From positions 1 through 15,379 of the forward strand of contig JBCBKE010000069.1 of NCBI GenBank assembly GCA_038522375.1: a stretch of DNA of 15,379 nucleotides, in the 5' to 3' direction. The translations under genes and the position numbers were made by a program. Shown in pieces: positions 13,354-15,379 of the stretch. The stretch is from UBA5336 sp038522375. GTDB lineage: Bacteria; Pseudomonadota; Alphaproteobacteria; Caulobacterales; Hyphomonadaceae. Position 1 is the stretch's first letter. Each line of letters opens with the position of its first letter. Under the pieces are notes generated by a model, which ran no database searches, was not told where the DNA came from, and was given only the letters and a program-made list of their open reading frames with translations.

Positions 13354-15379
13354 ATGCCAGACGGAGTGTTCGAGGTCGGCTCAACCGAGGCGGAGAGCCT
13401 CGACCTGACCGGCGCATATGAAGTTGAAACGCGGGCCGGTGCGTCCGGCGGAGAGGTGATCAGGATTGATCCGGCTGCAACGTCCGGAACGGCAACCGGT
13501 ACGTTCAATGGGGCCACGGGCAATTACCGGTTGAGCATCGACTACATCAACGAAGATGATGGGGTCTCCAACTGGCAAGTCCTCGTGAACGGTGTGGTTA
13601 TCGGGACATTCTCCGGCACGGGCGGCACGTCCGCCGGGCGAACCGATACGGCCAACTTCAACACCGAATTGGATAATGGCGACACGATTGCGATCGTCGG
13701 TGTCAAGGGTGATGGGGAACTCGCTCGCCTCGACAAGATCGACATCATCGAAACAGGAACGCTCGACGTCGGGTCCTTCGAAGCTGAAGACCTGATCCTG
13801 GGTGGCACCTATGAGATCGAAGCGCGATCCGGGGTTTCCGGCGGCGCTGTCGTCCGCGCGCCGGAGGGGACCGGAACGGTGTCCGGTGAGTTCACCGGCG
13901 CTAGCGGCGCCTACGAGATCGACGTCACCTATCTCGACGAGAATGATGGCGCAGCGTTCTTCGAACTGCTCGTCAATGGTGTGGTGATTGAAAGCTGGCT
14001 GGGCGATGGGACCGGCAGCGGCCCCGGCGTTCCGACCGTGGAAACCGTTGCTGTCGCACTTGATACTGGCGATACCGTAACCATTCGTGGCACCCGTGGT
14101 GGTGGAGAACAGGCCCGGGTGGACAAGATCGACATTTCGCCCGGTGCGACGATCAATGTCGGCGCCTCCCAGGCTGAGGATCTGACACTCGACAATTACG
14201 AGGTTGAGGCGAACGGGGGCGCGCAAGGCGGTGAGGTTATCCGCACAGAAGGTACCGGAACCGCCTCGGGTATCTTTACGGGTATCAGCGGGACCTACGA
14301 CTTCACGGTCAACTATCTCGACGAGAATGACGGCGAGTCGACGTACATCATCTTCGTCAACGGTGTTCAGCAAAGCACTTTCGTCGCGGACGGTGGGAAC
14401 AGCACGGGCGGAACGCCAGCATCCGAGACGGTCCGGATCGACGTCAACGCGGGCGACACCATCTCCGTACAGGGCACCCGCGAAGATGCAGAGTTCGCCC
14501 GTATCGACTCGGTGGAACTGGTTGTCGTTGATACAGCACCTGTCGCGGGCAATGATGCGGCAACAACGCCTGAAGACACACCCGTCGTCGTGAATGTGCT
14601 CGCCAACGACTCGGATGGCGAAAACGACCCGCTGAATGTGACGGCGATTGCTGGCACGGGCGTGTTCCCCGGCGAATCTGTCGACGTTGGAGATGCCACG
14701 GTCACCCTGAACGCAAACAACACGCTGACAGTCACCCCAAATGACGACTTCAGTGGTGATGTCACCTTTACATACACGGTTTCCGACGGTGCTCGTACGA
14801 CCGATGCGTCCGTGAGCGTCACGGTTACCGCCGTCAACGACGCCCCCATCGCAGCCGATGACACCGCATCGACCACCGAAGATGTCCCGGTCAACGTCAA
14901 TGTACTGGCCAACGATGTGGACCCGGAAGGCGCCGCGCTCTCCGTTTCCGCGATCGAGGGGACTGCGGTGACGGCAGGAAACTCTGTCGATGTCGGCAAT
15001 GCGACTGTCAGGCTGGAAGCCAATGGCACGCTTACCATAACGCCGGATGCGAACTTCGATGGCACCGTCGATTTCGAATACACGGCCTCAGATGGTGGTG
15101 AAACGGACACCGCTTCGGTTTCGCTCTCGATCAGTGGTCAGAATGATGGGCTGACCGGTGTTGATGACATCGCAACAACCGCGGAGGATACGGCTGTTGT
15201 CGTGGATGTACTCGGCAATGACATCGATCCCGATGGGGACGATCTGTCCGTGACAGCCATTGATGGTACTCCGGTCACCGCCGGCGATAGCGTGGATGTG
15301 GGCAATGCCACCGTTCGGCTGAATGCCAATGGAAGGCTGACGGTGACCCCCGATGCGGATTTCAGTGGCCAGGTGACCT
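13354..15379 (+). CDS. Giant modular surface protein, N-terminal part (CBM-like and cadherin-like repeats)
   Basis: The frame is open from ATG 13354 to the window end (675 codons, no stop), so the gene continues beyond. GGTGGAG stands 5 bases upstream; the in-frame TGA at 13297 and lack of other ATGs support this start. There is no signal peptide. Residues 5-134, 135-263 and 264-391 are three tandem copies of a beta-rich domain, each with EAEDL-like opening, SGGEVIR, YLDENDG or a variant, LVNGVV, GDT and ARxDKID at the end. These resemble carbohydrate-binding modules of the CBM6/35 type. From about 395, 102-residue cadherin-like repeats follow (395-496, 497-598, 599 onward), with DDxAxTxED, VLANDxDPDGD, VDVGNATVxLNANGxLTVTPDxxF and YTVSDG motifs. 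Such repeats build large adhesins or calcium-binding proteins, often exported by type I secretion through a C-terminal signal. Export route and ligand are inference. Confidence 0.85.
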   Translation, partial: MPDGVFEVGSTEAESLDLTGAYEVETRAGASGGEVIRIDPAATSGTATGTFNGATGNYRLSIDYINEDDGVSNWQVLVNGVVIGTFSGTGGTSAGRTDTANFNTELDNGDTIAIVGVKGDGELARLDKIDIIETGTLDVGSFEAEDLILGGTYEIEARSGVSGGAVVRAPEGTGTVSGEFTGASGAYEIDVTYLDENDGAAFFELLVNGVVIESWLGDGTGSGPGVPTVETVAVALDTGDTVTIRGTRGGGEQARVDKIDISPGATINVGASQAEDLTLDNYEVEANGGAQGGEVIRTEGTGTASGIFTGISGTYDFTVNYLDENDGESTYIIFVNGVQQSTFVADGGNSTGGTPASETVRIDVNAGDTISVQGTREDAEFARIDSVELVVVDTAPVAGNDAATTPEDTPVVVNVLANDSDGENDPLNVTAIAGTGVFPGESVDVGDATVTLNANNTLTVTPNDDFSGDVTFTYTVSDGARTTDASVSVTVTAVNDAPIAADDTASTTEDVPVNVNVLANDVDPEGAALSVSAIEGTAVTAGNSVDVGNATVRLEANGTLTITPDANFDGTVDFEYTASDGGETDTASVSLSISGQNDGLTGVDDIATTAEDTAVVVDVLGNDIDPDGDDLSVTAIDGTPVTAGDSVDVGNATVRLNANGRLTVTPDADFSGQVT
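13366..14526 (+). repeat. Three tandem CBM-like protein repeats
   Basis: Units lie at 13366-13755, 13756-14142 and 14143-14526 (130, 129 and 128 codons). They agree at protein level in the (E/Q)A(E/D/S)-type opening, SGG or QGG followed by a Val/Ile-Arg, the acidic DENDG/EDDG loop, the VNGV strand and the closing (L/V/I)D(K/S)(I/V). The DNA has diverged, so the duplication is old and under selection at protein level. Units 2 and 3 are the closest pair by eye. Confidence 0.8.
14536..15379 (+). repeat. Cadherin-like 102-residue repeats, third cut by window end
   Basis: Repeats run 14536-14841, 14842-15147 and 15148 to the edge. The first two are exactly 306 bases. Shared elements are ED(T/V)xVxVxVLxND near the start, a central S(V)DVG(N/D)ATVxL, (L)T(V/I)TP(D/N)xxF, and a closing YT(V/A)SDG followed by a beta strand. 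This matches the tandem-95 / VCBS-like class of large surface proteins. The array probably continues past the window. Confidence 0.8.

Noticed and set aside
13381..15329. Minus-strand open frames opposite the giant repeat gene
   Set aside because: Their repeated Ser/Thr/Val-rich character mirrors the repeats of the plus-strand protein, which has the ribosome site and the domain structure.
13366..15379. Repetitive DNA that might be read as a CRISPR or satellite array
   Set aside because: The periodicity is about 390 and 306 bases, in frame, with diverged DNA and conserved protein, which shows coding repeats.

Overview
The window looks like part of an alphaproteobacterial chromosome, most like the Caulobacterales/Maricaulales/Parvularculales side of the class. 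The evidence is the ddl-ftsQ-ftsA-ftsZ-lpxC order, an FtsZ of about 506 residues with a long acidic linker and a C-terminal peptide close to that of Caulobacter, acidic C-terminal tails on RimP and NusA, a TonB-dependent receptor, and moderately high GC. This placement is inference from gene content; no ribosomal RNA gene is present to confirm it.

Layout. Positions 1-282 (+) hold the end of an outer-membrane beta-barrel gene, closed by a strong hairpin. kdsA (403-1266, +) follows, then a structured leader and rimP-nusA (1434-3825, +). nusA then meets the end of a long minus-strand division and envelope operon: ddl (starts 9673), ftsQ, ftsA, ftsZ, lpxC (ends 3936). Divergent from ddl is a TonB-dependent receptor gene (9913-11973, +). 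It converges on an unrecognised membrane-anchored or lipoprotein gene (12055-12960, -). From 13354 to the window end runs an open-ended plus-strand gene for a large modular protein: three tandem domains of about 129 residues resembling carbohydrate-binding modules, then 102-residue cadherin-like repeats. It has no stop codon inside the window and is easy to miss for that reason.

How the genes fit together. Most of the window is housekeeping for envelope and growth. KdsA supplies Kdo precursor and LpxC commits UDP-GlcNAc to lipid A. Ddl makes D-Ala-D-Ala for peptidoglycan, FtsQ/A/Z build the divisome, and RimP and NusA serve ribosome maturation and transcription elongation. The right-hand 5.5 kb is accessory and surface-oriented: receptor, periplasmic protein, giant adhesin-like protein.

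I see no defence system, mobile element, CRISPR array, tRNA or rRNA. The points most worth a second look are the giant repeat protein, a BlaI/CopY-like palindrome between ddl and the receptor gene, structured leaders before rimP and lpxC with possible alternative folds, and the unusual ends of the rimP-nusA and division operons (no infB after nusA, no murB before ddl).
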